From CAVOJV01 sp963696325 (GTDB taxonomy: Bacteria; Pseudomonadota; Gammaproteobacteria; Competibacterales; Competibacteraceae): 64,000 nucleotides of DNA. How positions within the stretch are numbered: the first letter of the stretch is position 1; every line of letters begins with the position of its first letter. The stretch covers positions 1 through 64,000 of the forward strand of contig CAVOJV010000040.1 in NCBI GenBank assembly GCA_963696325.1, written 5' to 3'. Made by a program: the position numbers and the translations under genes. Under the pieces are notes generated by a model. The model was not told the origin of the DNA. It saw only the letters and a program-made list of their open reading frames with translations, and searched no databases. Below are positions 8,835 through 17,284 of the stretch, piece by piece.

Positions 8835-10655
8835 CTCATGGTTCGCTCATTTTGAAAGCCACTTTTCCGGATTGCATACCCAGCCCTTGATAAATTGCCG
8901 CCGGAAACCCAAGCAAGCCCAAAATACGCGACTGTACGGCGTTCAGGGGGGTCACGCTGTGCCAGTCCGTCCCGCCGAGGCTGACCACGATCATGCTAAT
9001 GCCCACAAATGCCCTGAGCATTATCTCGGTCGTCGGCCTGGCGGTCGCCCGTTTGGGGTTTCCCGCGTAAATGCCGTCAAGCGTTTCGGCGCGCTCCCGC
9101 AAGGCCTCGCGCACCGTGAACTCGACCAGGCACAAGACCCGCAGGCCGATGCAGAGGAGGCGGATGAGGCCCTTGATGCGGGTGGTCGAACTGAGGTACA
9201 GCGGCGTCAAGCCCAGTATCTTGCCGCGGAAGCGGTTGAAGCCGCGCTCGACGAGGTATTCTTCGCGATAGGCGAGCACTGCCTCGCCCAAACCCAGTTC
9301 GGGGTCGTTGCAAGCGAATACCCGCCAGCCCAAGCCACGCACGGTCTCCCTGTAGGCGGAGGCGTCGCGCACGGTGCGGACGGTCACGACCACCGTCGTC
9401 ACATCCCGGGCGGGGCGCCCGAAGTAGGCACGCTTGCGGATGGTTTGGGTTTCCACGTGGTATTCGACGGCCAGTAGGCCGGCCCCGTCATGGCGCTTCA
9501 GGATGGCGTCCACGGCAGCGCGCGTCTCCCCTTCATCCCGGCGTTTCCGGCCCCGCCCGCACTGGTTGAGGGCCTCTATTTCCCGCTCCGCCTTTTTCAG
9601 GCGCTGGTCCAGCGCCTTTTGTTGCGCGTCGGCCTGTTTCAAGGATTGCACGACCAGGCGTTGCTCCCGCCACTCGACACCCCCGGCCTTGAGCGTGACG
9701 CCATAGGAAAAGCCGTTGGCGAGGTGTTCCCGCGGGTCGGCCGCCGTCTCGGGTGCGCGATGCACGGGGGTCAGCGGCTGTGCGCCTGCCCACACCGGTA
9801 CGAGCACGGCTTGCAGGGCCGCCGCCGGCATTTGTACTGCGGACAGCGGGCATAAATAATGGTCGTGGCTCGCCGCGAGGTAGGCGCGGGTGTCGAGCGA
9901 CGCCATTTTGCAGTCGCCCACATAGAGCACTCCCTGCTGTCCGAGGCTGGCCTGCACCTTGCGTATCTCCGGCACGTAGAGCGGGTCGTCGGCCCGCTCG
10001 CCGCTCACGACCGTGGTGCTCAGCGGCAACCCCAGCGGGTCCAGCACCGCCTGGTTGATCTTCAACTGCGGCAGGTCGGGGCGGTGTTCCTTGCGGTGCC
10101 CGAATTGGAACAGGCCGTCCTCGGTGACGGCGACGTAGCTTTTCGCCGTGGTGCTGTCGATGCGCACTCGCCGGGCCTTCAAGTCGTACACGCGCAGCAG
10201 CGTGGCATTCTGCTCGCGCTCGTAGGCCTCCCACGCCGCATCGTCCCGACCCAGCCCGTCCAGCACTAGGCACAGGCGGTCGTCGCTGAAGTCTAGCTCG
10301 CGCAGGCCAAGCGCTCCCAAGCAAACCGACAAGGTCATCCATAGCCCCGCCGCCCAGCCCTGCACGGAATTCAGCCGGTGGTCGCCCTCGCTCAGGAGGT
10401 AGGCCAGCCACACGACCGCGATCTGCCCCAGGCTTAGCCCTTGCCAGTTGCCGTGCGTCGGGAAGTAATGGTCCAGCAGCGGCGCCACCTCCATCTTTTC
10501 CATCTGCGCCAATAGCAGTGGTATGTCGTCTACCCGTTCGATTCTCTTGACGTTGAGTGGTGTTTTTATGATGTTCATGGCCAATGAAAGGATGGCAAAT
10601 GACTGTAGCTTGCCGTAATTTCATGAACCGGGGGTAAAATTGGGCGAACGATGAG
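8835..10655 (-). mobile_element. IS1634-family element, copy 1 (1821 bp)
   Basis: Both ends read CTCAT(C/G)GTTCGC, and a 6-bp target duplication TATGCA stands at 8829-8834 and 10656-10661. Its length equals that of the copy at 19893-21713, which lies in the opposite orientation and appears identical. The insertion is directly against the left end of an IS6 element at 10662. Confidence 0.92.
8836..10578 (-). CDS. IS1634-family transposase with DUF4277 N-terminus, copy 1
   Basis: This 580-residue protein opens with the DUF4277 block (IERVDDIPLLLAQMEKMEV, FPTHGNWQGLSLG), followed by a DDE domain with RVRIDSTTAKSYV, GDCKMASLDTRAYL and a late EEYLVERGFNRFRGK region. The stop codon overlaps the terminal repeat. 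Identical gene at 19970-21712. Confidence 0.92.
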   Translation of the reverse strand: MNIIKTPLNVKRIERVDDIPLLLAQMEKMEVAPLLDHYFPTHGNWQGLSLGQIAVVWLAYLLSEGDHRLNSVQGWAAGLWMTLSVCLGALGLRELDFSDDRLCLVLDGLGRDDAAWEAYEREQNATLLRVYDLKARRVRIDSTTAKSYVAVTEDGLFQFGHRKEHRPDLPQLKINQAVLDPLGLPLSTTVVSGERADDPLYVPEIRKVQASLGQQGVLYVGDCKMASLDTRAYLAASHDHYLCPLSAVQMPAAALQAVLVPVWAGAQPLTPVHRAPETAADPREHLANGFSYGVTLKAGGVEWREQRLVVQSLKQADAQQKALDQRLKKAEREIEALNQCGRGRKRRDEGETRAAVDAILKRHDGAGLLAVEYHVETQTIRKRAYFGRPARDVTTVVVTVRTVRDASAYRETVRGLGWRVFACNDPELGLGEAVLAYREEYLVERGFNRFRGKILGLTPLYLSSTTRIKGLIRLLCIGLRVLCLVEFTVREALRERAETLDGIYAGNPKRATARPTTEIMLRAFVGISMIVVSLGGTDWHSVTPLNAVQSRILGLLGFPAAIYQGLGMQSGKVAFKMSEP

Positions 10656-10661
10656 TATGCA

Positions 10662-11481
10662 GGTATTGTCAACTTGACCGGAGGGGGATCAGTGGGCATC
10701 ATCGCGGCATGAACCAAGCAACGAACCCCTACGCCGGCTACCGTTATCCTGCCGAAATTATCAGCCATGCGGTCTGGTTGTACTTCCGCTTCACCCTCAG
10801 CTTCCGCGATATCGAGGAATTACTGGCCGCCCGCGGTATCACCGTGACCTACGAAACGATCCGGCAGTGGTGTCTGAAATTCGGCCAATCCTTTGCGAAC
10901 GAGGTGCGACGGCGGTTGCCCCGCCCTGGCGACAAATGGCATTTGGATGAGATGTACCTGAAGATTAATGGCAAGCTCCATTACCTCTGGCGGGCCGTCG
11001 ATCAAGAGAGTCAGGTGTTGGATATTCTCCTGCAGACTCACCGCGATAAACGCGCGGCGAAGCGATTTTTCAAGAAGTTGCTGAAGGGCTTGCGTTATGT
11101 GCCGCGGGTGGTGGTGACAGATAAACTGCGGAGTTACGGGGCGGCGCTCAAGGAGATCCTACCCAGTGTCGAGCATCGCCAGCAGAAGGGATTAAACAAC
11201 CGGGCCGAGCTCTCGCATCAGCCGACCCGCCAGCAGGAACGGCAGATGCGCCGGTTTAAATCCGCTGGGCAGGCCCAGCGGTTCCTGTCCGCCCACGCGC
11301 CCCTCAATAATTTGTTTCGCTTTCGTCGGCATCGCTTGACCGCCGCCGCCGCCAGGACTGTCCGCGCGCAGGCCTTCGCCACCTGGCAGCAGGTGACGTG
11401 CGCCCAACAGGCGGCCTAACCCCCTCAAACACCTCGTATCCCGGGTGAATTGCGTCTGTAGTTCAACAAGTTGACAATACC
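10662..11481 (+). mobile_element. IS6-family element, type B copy 1 (820 bp)
   Basis: The perfect 15-bp terminal repeats GGTATTGTCAACTTG bound one transposase gene. A near-identical copy lies at 18722-19541 and a broken one at 16306-17284. No 8-bp duplication is seen in the flanks. Confidence 0.92.
10709..11419 (+). CDS. IS6-family transposase, type B copy 1
   Basis: The 236-residue protein carries FRDIEELLAARGITVTYETI (HTH), KWHLDEMYLKINGKLHYLWR with the first catalytic Asp, VVVTDKLRSYGAAL with the second, and a C-terminal NNRAELSHQPTRQQERQMRR where the catalytic Glu lies. Full length for the family and distinct from type A. Confidence 0.93.
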   Translation: MNQATNPYAGYRYPAEIISHAVWLYFRFTLSFRDIEELLAARGITVTYETIRQWCLKFGQSFANEVRRRLPRPGDKWHLDEMYLKINGKLHYLWRAVDQESQVLDILLQTHRDKRAAKRFFKKLLKGLRYVPRVVVTDKLRSYGAALKEILPSVEHRQQKGLNNRAELSHQPTRQQERQMRRFKSAGQAQRFLSAHAPLNNLFRFRRHRLTAAAARTVRAQAFATWQQVTCAQQAA

Positions 11482-11605
11482 TTATTTTTTGATGCGTGAA
11501 TGCGCGTGAGCAGTGACCGAATTTGAGAGCAAGAGTCGGAGTGCAACGGTTTGCGTCTATAGGTAAATTTACATTTATCGTGTAGATCGTTGAGAGGAGC
11601 GCCTC

Positions 11606-12685
11606 ATGAACGTTTCAGTGAATAACACACAGCTCGCCGCCGCAACGGTAACTGACCCCCGTTGGGTGTCTGTCGTCGCTCGTAATCCCGCGGCTGACGG
11701 CACTTTTTATTACTCGGTAAAGACCACGGGCGTGTACTGCCGACCCTCATGCGCCGCGCGGCTGGCGCGGCCGGAGAACGTCCGTTTCCATACGACGCGC
11801 GAGGACGCCGAGCAGGCCGGTTTCCGGCCCTGCAAGCGGTGCAAACCGAACCAGCCTTCGCTGGTCGTACGGTACACGGCGAAAGTCACCGAAGCCTGCC
11901 GGATCATCGAGGAATCGGAGACCGTGCCGGGGCTGGAGGACCTGGCAAAGCGCGTCGGTGTAAGCACGTATCACTTCCACCGTGTGTTCAAGCAAGCCAC
12001 CGGGTTGACGCCAAGGGAGTACGCGGCGGCGCACCGCGAGAAACGGGTGCGCAATGAACTCGGCCGCAGCGGCACGGTGACGGAAGCTATTTTCGACGCC
12101 GGTTACAACTCCAACGGCCGTTTCTATGAAAAGTCGAATGAGGTTTTGGGTATGACGCCGACCAATTATCGCGCCGGCGGCGCGAACACGGAAATCCGTT
12201 TTGCCATTGGCGAATGCTCCCTCGGGGCTATCCTCGTGGCGCAAAGCGATCGAGGCGTTTGCGCCATTCTCATGGGTGACGATCCCGATGAACTTGCCCG
12301 CGATCTGCAAGACCGCTTCTCCTGCGCCAAGCTGATCGGCGACAACGGTGAATTCGAACAACTGGTTGCTAAAGTAGTGGGTTTCGTCGAAGCGCCGGGT
12401 ATTGGCCTGGACTTGCCGCTGGATGTGCGCGGCACCGCGTTTCAGCAGCGCGTCTGGCAAGCTCTGCGCGCGATTCCAGCCGGCGAAACCGCAAGCTACA
12501 CCGACATCGCCAACCGTATCGGCGCCCCGAAATCCGTGCGGGCCGTTGCTCAGGCGTGTGCGGCGAACGCTCTGGCGGTGGCTATCCCGTGCCATCGCGT
12601 GGTGCGCAACGACGGCGGGCTGTCCGGCTATCGCTGGGGTGTGGAACGCAAGCGTGCGCTGCTGGAAAAGGAATCCAAGGCATGA
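11606..12685 (+). CDS. ada: Ada: methylation-responsive regulator and O6-methylguanine-DNA methyltransferase
   Basis: The protein repairs methyl phosphotriesters and O6-methylguanine by irreversible transfer to its own cysteines, and activates alkylation-repair genes. The 359 residues show the zinc-binding Ada domain with FYYSVKTTGVYCRPSC and CKRCKPNQ (residues about 30-90), an AraC-type HTH (VSTYHFHRVFKQATGLTPRE) and the methyltransferase domain with the active-site motif AIPCHRVV and GGLSGYRWGVERKRALL. GAGAGGAGCG precedes the start. alkB follows 216 bp downstream, the classical adaptive-response pairing. The gap between them shows no convincing gene. Confidence 0.96.
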   Translation: MNVSVNNTQLAAATVTDPRWVSVVARNPAADGTFYYSVKTTGVYCRPSCAARLARPENVRFHTTREDAEQAGFRPCKRCKPNQPSLVVRYTAKVTEACRIIEESETVPGLEDLAKRVGVSTYHFHRVFKQATGLTPREYAAAHREKRVRNELGRSGTVTEAIFDAGYNSNGRFYEKSNEVLGMTPTNYRAGGANTEIRFAIGECSLGAILVAQSDRGVCAILMGDDPDELARDLQDRFSCAKLIGDNGEFEQLVAKVVGFVEAPGIGLDLPLDVRGTAFQQRVWQALRAIPAGETASYTDIANRIGAPKSVRAVAQACAANALAVAIPCHRVVRNDGGLSGYRWGVERKRALLEKESKA

Positions 12686-12901
12686 ACGCGAGGCTGGAGG
12701 TGGCGCCGGCGCAGGACCTCGCCGGCTGGAAGTCGTATCGCCCAAGCAGGGTGACGCCGTTGTATTCGCCGTTCACCAGCGCCTGGTACAGGGCACGCGC
12801 GGAGTGTATCGCGTCAACCTGCGCTGGGGTGAGCCGGCTGCGTTCAGGTCACCGTCACACGGTCGGCATCATTTTCCACGCCGCGACTTGAGAACGGATG
12901 A

Positions 12902-13555
12902 ATGACATTGAATCTATTTGGAGATGCGGAGCAGGGCCAGACAGGGCGCGAGGGACTCGGCCCCGGCGCGCTCGTGCTGCGCAGTGTTGCCAGACCGTAT
13001 GAAGCGGCCCTGCTCGCTGCGCTGCAGGGCATTACCACCGCAGCGCCGTTCCGTCACATGGTCACGCCGAGCGGGTTCCGCATGTCCGTGGCGATGACCA
13101 ACTGCGGCGCTTATGGCTGGGTGACGGACCGCACGGGCTACCGCTACGACGCGGCAGATCCGGTTAGCGGACATCCTTGGCCACCCCTGCCGGATGTCTT
13201 TCTGCAACTGGCAAAAAAAGCCGCGGCCAGCGCCGGCTTCGCCGGTTTCGAGCCGGACGCCTGCCTCATCAACCGTTACGAGCCGGGTGCGCGACTCTCC
13301 TTGCATCAGGACCAAAACGAGCGTGATTTTGGTCAGCCTATCGTCTCTGTTTCGCTCGGCCTGCCCGCTGTTTTTCTGTTCGGCGGAGTGCGGCGAGACG
13401 ACAAGCCGGTTCGCGTACAATTGACGCACGGTGACGTGGTAGTGTGGGGCGGGCCTGCGCGGCTCCGCTATCACGGCGTGATGTCGCTCAAGGCGGGATA
13501 CCACTCTCTGGTGGGCGAGCATCGTATCAACCTGACGTTCCGGAAAGCGGCTTAG
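12902..13555 (+). CDS. alkB: AlkB, Fe(II)/2-oxoglutarate DNA demethylase
   Basis: AlkB oxidatively removes methyl groups from 1-methyladenine and 3-methylcytosine in DNA. The 217-residue protein has the iron ligands HxD in LSLHQDQNE and the distal His in LRYHGVM, plus the 2-oxoglutarate-binding arginines in RINLTFRK. NRYEPGARLSLHQD is the typical AlkB core. It lies downstream of ada on the same strand, so co-regulation by Ada is likely. Confidence 0.95.
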   Translation: MTLNLFGDAEQGQTGREGLGPGALVLRSVARPYEAALLAALQGITTAAPFRHMVTPSGFRMSVAMTNCGAYGWVTDRTGYRYDAADPVSGHPWPPLPDVFLQLAKKAAASAGFAGFEPDACLINRYEPGARLSLHQDQNERDFGQPIVSVSLGLPAVFLFGGVRRDDKPVRVQLTHGDVVVWGGPARLRYHGVMSLKAGYHSLVGEHRINLTFRKAA

Positions 13556-13819
13556 AGAGTGACCATGCCTGGACGAATAGTGCGTGAGCCCGCCTGGGAA
13601 ACAGGCGAAGCCCTCGTTATTGGCACGATTCAGGTGCTGGTGCAGGAAAGACTGGCCGGATGGAAAAGAAATATTCATGGCGAGTTGCTGCCTCACCTTG
13701 CAACCGGAGAGGCCTTCGTTTACACCGGATCGAATCAACGCTACCCTGGTTCAGACAGGCCGCTGGCGGTTCTCGAGGGTTCCCGGCGCCATTCCTGGAC
13801 ACAAAACGGTACCGGTTAA

Positions 13820-14509
13820 ATGACGATGCCCCGTGCGCTGGTTGTACTCTCCGGTGGCCAGGACTCCACCACCTGCCTGTACTGGGCGCTGGACCGGTTC
13901 GGCCGGGACAAGGTCGAGACGCTCACCTTTGCTTACGGCCAGCGTCACCGGATCGAACTGGACTGTGCGGCCCAAGTTGCCGCGCTGGCGGGGGTGCCCA
14001 ACACCGTTTTGCCCATCAACACCTTCGCCGTGCTGGGCGGCAATGCCTTAACCGATCCCGCCGTTGGGGTAGCCGCGGATCCGCATCCACAGACCCAGTT
14101 GCCGAACACCTTCGTGCCAGGCCGTAACCTGATCCTGTTGACCTTTGCCGCGGCCTACGCTTACCCGCGCGGGATCGAGCATCTGGTGGCCGGGATGGCG
14201 CAGACCGACTACAGCGGCTATCCGGACTGCCGGGAGGCTACCCTGCAGGCGCTCGAACATGCCATCCGCCTGGGGATGGAGTTCGACATCACCCTGCACA
14301 CGCCGCTGATGTTCCAATCCAAGCGGGAAACGGTCCTGCTGGCCCAGGCACTGGGCGGCCTGGCGACCCTTGCCTACACCCACACCTGCTACAACAACCA
14401 GCAACCGCCCTGTGGCGCCTGTCCGGCCTGTCTCCTGCGGGCCCGGGGCTTTGCCGAGGCGGGAATTCCGGATCCCCTGGTGGAGCGCTTTACCGGCATC
14501 CCCCAATGA
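13820..14509 (+). CDS. queC: 7-cyano-7-deazaguanine (preQ0) synthase QueC
   Basis: QueC converts 7-carboxy-7-deazaguanine to preQ0 using ATP and ammonia, the last step before tRNA insertion chemistry. The 229 residues contain the PP-loop SGGQDSTTCLYWAL at the N-terminus and the zinc cysteines in CYNNQQPPCGACPACLLR near the C-terminus. The stop overlaps the start of queD by four bases (ATGA), and queE follows, forming an operon for preQ0. No queF, tgt or folE is in the window. Confidence 0.95.
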   Translation: MTMPRALVVLSGGQDSTTCLYWALDRFGRDKVETLTFAYGQRHRIELDCAAQVAALAGVPNTVLPINTFAVLGGNALTDPAVGVAADPHPQTQLPNTFVPGRNLILLTFAAAYAYPRGIEHLVAGMAQTDYSGYPDCREATLQALEHAIRLGMEFDITLHTPLMFQSKRETVLLAQALGGLATLAYTHTCYNNQQPPCGACPACLLRARGFAEAGIPDPLVERFTGIPQ

Positions 14510-15600
14510 GCGACCGTCTATACACGGTGGCGGCCGTACCCTTCGAAGCCGCCCGTCACGTCGCTATCCTCCCCACCGGGCATCGCGCCCGCCGGTTGCA
14601 CGGTCACAGCTTCCTGGCGCGGGTGCGGGCCATACTGCCGGCCGGCTGGGCACCCTTCCCGGGCGCCGAGCTCGATGCTCTGGCCGACCAGCTGGCGGCC
14701 GCCGTGGCGCCGCTGGATTACCACCTGTTGAACGAGCACGTGCCAGTGCCCACCGACGAGAACCTGGCCCGCTGGCTGTGGCAGCAACTCGACGTACCCG
14801 GCCTCGCGACCGTCGGCATCCACAGCACTCATGACCAGGGCGCCGATCTGGATGCCCAGGACCATGCCCATCTCTGGCGCCGGTTCCGCTTCGAAGCCGC
14901 CCACCAACTCCCCAACGTACCGGCCGGCCATCCCTGCGGGCGGCTGCACGGCCATGGCTTTGAAGTCATCCTGCACGCCGATCAGGACCTCCAGGATCTG
15001 GACATGGGGGTGGATTTTGAGCAATTGGATGGGCTGTGGGCACCGGTGCAGGCCGAACTGCACCACCGTTGCCTCAACGATATCCCCGGTCTAACCAACC
15101 CCACCAGCGAGTTACTGGCCGCGTGGCTTTGGCAACGCCTCAAACCCCGACTACCCGCGCTGTCCTGGGTGACGGTCTACGAAACCGTCAGCGCCGGCTG
15201 CCATTTCGATGGTCAGCATTACCGAATCTGGAAGGAGCAGCGCTTCGAGAGCGCGCTGTGCCTGACCCGGGCGCCCGTGGGCGATCCCCGTCGCCGATTG
15301 CATGGCCACAGCTATCGAATCCGCCTGCACCTCACCGCGCCCCTGGATGCCGTGCTGGGCTGGACCGTCGACTACGGCGACGTTAAGGAATTGTTTCAGC
15401 CGGTCTATCGGCAACTGGATCACCAGCGGCTGGATAGGCTGCCCGATCTCGCCGCTGCCGATCCCATCAGCCTGCTGCACTGGATCCGCGCGCCGCTGCG
15501 GGAGTGCCTACCCCAACTTGACCGGCTCGACCTCTACCAGACCCCCGGCGGCGGTGTCCTGCTCTGCTGGGGCGTCGAGGGACCCGCCCTGCCGGGCTAA
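14506..15600 (+). CDS. queD: QueD-like protein with three tandem 6-carboxytetrahydropterin synthase domains
   Basis: QueD makes 6-carboxy-5,6,7,8-tetrahydropterin from dihydroneopterin triphosphate. The usual enzyme has about 120 residues; this one has 364 and repeats the fold three times. Domain 1 (about 1-120) has FEAARHV and RARRLHGHSF; domain 2 (about 122-240) has FEAAHQL, GHPCGRLHGHGF and LNDIPGLTNPTSE; domain 3 (about 245-364) has FESALCL and RRRLHGHSYRI. Only domain 2 keeps the nucleophilic Cys four residues before HGH and the first zinc His, so it is probably the only active one. Domains 1 and 3 may be structural, fitting the oligomeric nature of the family. It overlaps queC by four bases and ends four bases before queE. 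Confidence 0.9.
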   Translation: MSDRLYTVAAVPFEAARHVAILPTGHRARRLHGHSFLARVRAILPAGWAPFPGAELDALADQLAAAVAPLDYHLLNEHVPVPTDENLARWLWQQLDVPGLATVGIHSTHDQGADLDAQDHAHLWRRFRFEAAHQLPNVPAGHPCGRLHGHGFEVILHADQDLQDLDMGVDFEQLDGLWAPVQAELHHRCLNDIPGLTNPTSELLAAWLWQRLKPRLPALSWVTVYETVSAGCHFDGQHYRIWKEQRFESALCLTRAPVGDPRRRLHGHSYRIRLHLTAPLDAVLGWTVDYGDVKELFQPVYRQLDHQRLDRLPDLAAADPISLLHWIRAPLRECLPQLDRLDLYQTPGGGVLLCWGVEGPALPG

Positions 15601-15604
15601 GCCC

Positions 15605-16252
15605 ATGACCTACACAGTAAAGGAGATTTTTTACACCCTGCAGGGAGAGGGTGCCCAGAGTGGCCGGCCCGCCGTGTTCTGCCGCTTCGCCGGCTGCAAC
15701 CTGTGGAGCGGGCGGGAGTCGGACCGCACCGCCGCCATCTGTACCTTCTGCGACACCGACTTCGTGGGCACCTATGGCCCTGGCGGTGGCAAATTCCGTT
15801 CCGCCACCGCCCTGGCGCAGGCCATTGCCACGCAGTGGCCGGTTACCGACTTGCCCCGTGCCCGACCCTATGTGGTTTGCACCGGGGGTGAACCGCTGCT
15901 GCAACTGGACGAGTCGTTGATTGAGGCTCTGCATGAGGGTGGCTTCGAAGTGGCGGTGGAAACCAATGGCACCCTGGCCCCGCCGCCTTACCTGGACTGG
16001 CTCTGTGTCAGCCCCAAGGCCGCAGCATCCCTGGCCGTGCGCCGCGGCCAGGAACTCAAGTTGGTCTACCCACAGGTCGAAGCAGAGGCTCAGCCCGAGC
16101 GCTTCGTGGACCTGGACTTTCAGCATTTCTTCCTGCAGCCCCTGAATAGTCCCCATTTACAGGAAAATACCCAGGCCGCGCTACGCTATTGCCTCACCCA
16201 TCCGCAGTGGCGCCTCAGCCTGCAGACTCATAAGCTCCTCAACATCCCTTAA
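15605..16252 (+). CDS. queE: 7-carboxy-7-deazaguanine synthase QueE
   Basis: QueE is a radical SAM enzyme that contracts the pterin ring of 6-carboxytetrahydropterin. The 215-residue protein shows YTLQGEGAQSGRPAVF at the N-terminus and a cluster motif with 14 residues between the first two cysteines (CNLWSGRESDRTAAIC, then TFCDTDF), typical of the gammaproteobacterial type. The SAM-binding GGEP motif (VCTGGEPLLQ) and VETNGT follow. It directly follows queD, completing queC-queD-queE. IS6 debris begins 54 bp after the stop. Confidence 0.95.
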   Translation: MTYTVKEIFYTLQGEGAQSGRPAVFCRFAGCNLWSGRESDRTAAICTFCDTDFVGTYGPGGGKFRSATALAQAIATQWPVTDLPRARPYVVCTGGEPLLQLDESLIEALHEGGFEVAVETNGTLAPPPYLDWLCVSPKAAASLAVRRGQELKLVYPQVEAEAQPERFVDLDFQHFFLQPLNSPHLQENTQAALRYCLTHPQWRLSLQTHKLLNIP

Positions 16253-16492
16253 CTCAGTAAGGTAAGCGCCACAGCGTGGAGTCGCTCCACTTCAACTTCC
16301 ATGACGGTATTGTCAACTTGACCGGAGGGGGATCGGTGGGCATCATCGCGGCATGAACCAATCAACGAACCCGTATGCCGGCTACCGCTATCCCGCCGAG
16401 ATCATCAGCCACGCCGTCTGGCTGTATTTCCGCTTCACCCTCAGCTTTCGCGATATTGAAGAACTGCTGGCCGCCCGCGGCATCCTCGTAAC

Positions 16493-17114
16493 TCAATGAG
16501 GTAAGCCCCCGGCTTTGCCGGGGGACTCAGGGAGGTTTGACCTATACGACGGTCGTTGTGAATCTGTAATCTCGACCAAGAGATAGAGGTTCACAATGAA
16601 AGAATACCAGAGTCTAAGCCATACCCGGTGGGACTGTAAGTACCACGTTGTGTTCATTCCGAAGAAGCGTAAGAAGCGGGTGTTTGGGGTGCTCAGACAG
16701 CACTTGGGGGAGATCTTTCGGGAACTTGCCAGCCATAAGGAAGCGGCGATTGTGGAAGGCCACCTTAAACCGGATCATGTGCATATGTGCCTGAGTATTC
16801 CACCGAAGTACGCGGTTTCGAATGTAGTGGGTTATCTGAAAGGGAAGCGTGCGATTGTGATTGCCCGGCGCTTCGGGGGTAGGGAACGCAACTTCACCGG
16901 GGAGGTGTTTTGGGCCAGAGGCTACTTTGTTTCGACGGTGGGCTTGGATGAGCAGATAGTCAGGGCGTACATCCGCACTCAGGAGCAAGAAGATGAGCGC
17001 CACGACCAGATGAAGCTTGGGATGTAGGACAGCCGCCTTGGGCGGCGCATGGTTTTAGGGCGCCTTTGAGGCGCTCACCTAATAAGCCCCCGGCTTTGCC
17101 GGGGGTCATTTAAC
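16493..17114 (+). mobile_element. IS200/IS605-family element (622 bp)
   Basis: Both ends carry the hairpin CCCCCGGCTTTGCCGGGGG (16506-16524 and 17087-17105). Removing it rejoins the IS6 sequence perfectly (GTAAC|TTACGAGAC against GTGACCTACGAAAC in the intact copy). The left junction GTAAC and the right end TTAAC resemble the paired cleavage sites of this single-strand transposition family. No target duplication is made, as expected. Confidence 0.9.
16596..17027 (+). CDS. tnpA: IS200/IS605-family transposase TnpA
   Basis: This is a 143-residue Y1 HUH transposase. The start SLSHTRWDCKYHVVFIPKKR, the HUH motif in LKPDHVHMCLSIP and the C-terminal catalytic helix (YIRTQEQEDERHDQ region) are present. 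No TnpB follows, so this is an IS200-type element. Confidence 0.94.
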   Translation: MKEYQSLSHTRWDCKYHVVFIPKKRKKRVFGVLRQHLGEIFRELASHKEAAIVEGHLKPDHVHMCLSIPPKYAVSNVVGYLKGKRAIVIARRFGGRERNFTGEVFWARGYFVSTVGLDEQIVRAYIRTQEQEDERHDQMKLGM

Positions 17115-17284
17115 TTACGAGACAAGCCGACAGTGGTGCCTGAAATTCGGCCAACCCTTTGCGACCGAGGTGCGGCGGCGGTTGCCCCCCCCGGTGACCA
17201 GTGGCATTTGGATGAGATGTACCTGAAGATTAATGGCCAACTCCATTATCTCTGGCGGGCGGTCGATCCAGAGGGTCACCATTT

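Larger units (their letters stand above)
16306..17284 (+). pseudogene. IS6-family type B element, copy 3, broken twice
   Basis: It begins with GGTATTGTCAACTTG and the same MNQSTNPYAGYRYP start as the intact copies. The gene is interrupted at 16493-17114 by an IS200 element, resumes with a frame matching the catalytic region (LHYLWRAVD), and is cut for good at 17285 by an IS982-like element. The sequence is diverged from copies 1 and 2, so it is an older insertion. Confidence 0.85.

Noticed and set aside
9533..10768. Long Arg/Gly/Pro-rich frames antisense or out of phase with IS1634 (also 19924-21015)
   Set aside because: Typical high-GC shadows of the transposase gene, duplicated simply because the IS is duplicated.
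12686..12901. Extra gene between ada and alkB
   Set aside because: A short frame exists on each strand but neither has a start signal or family features; treated as spacer or decayed sequence.
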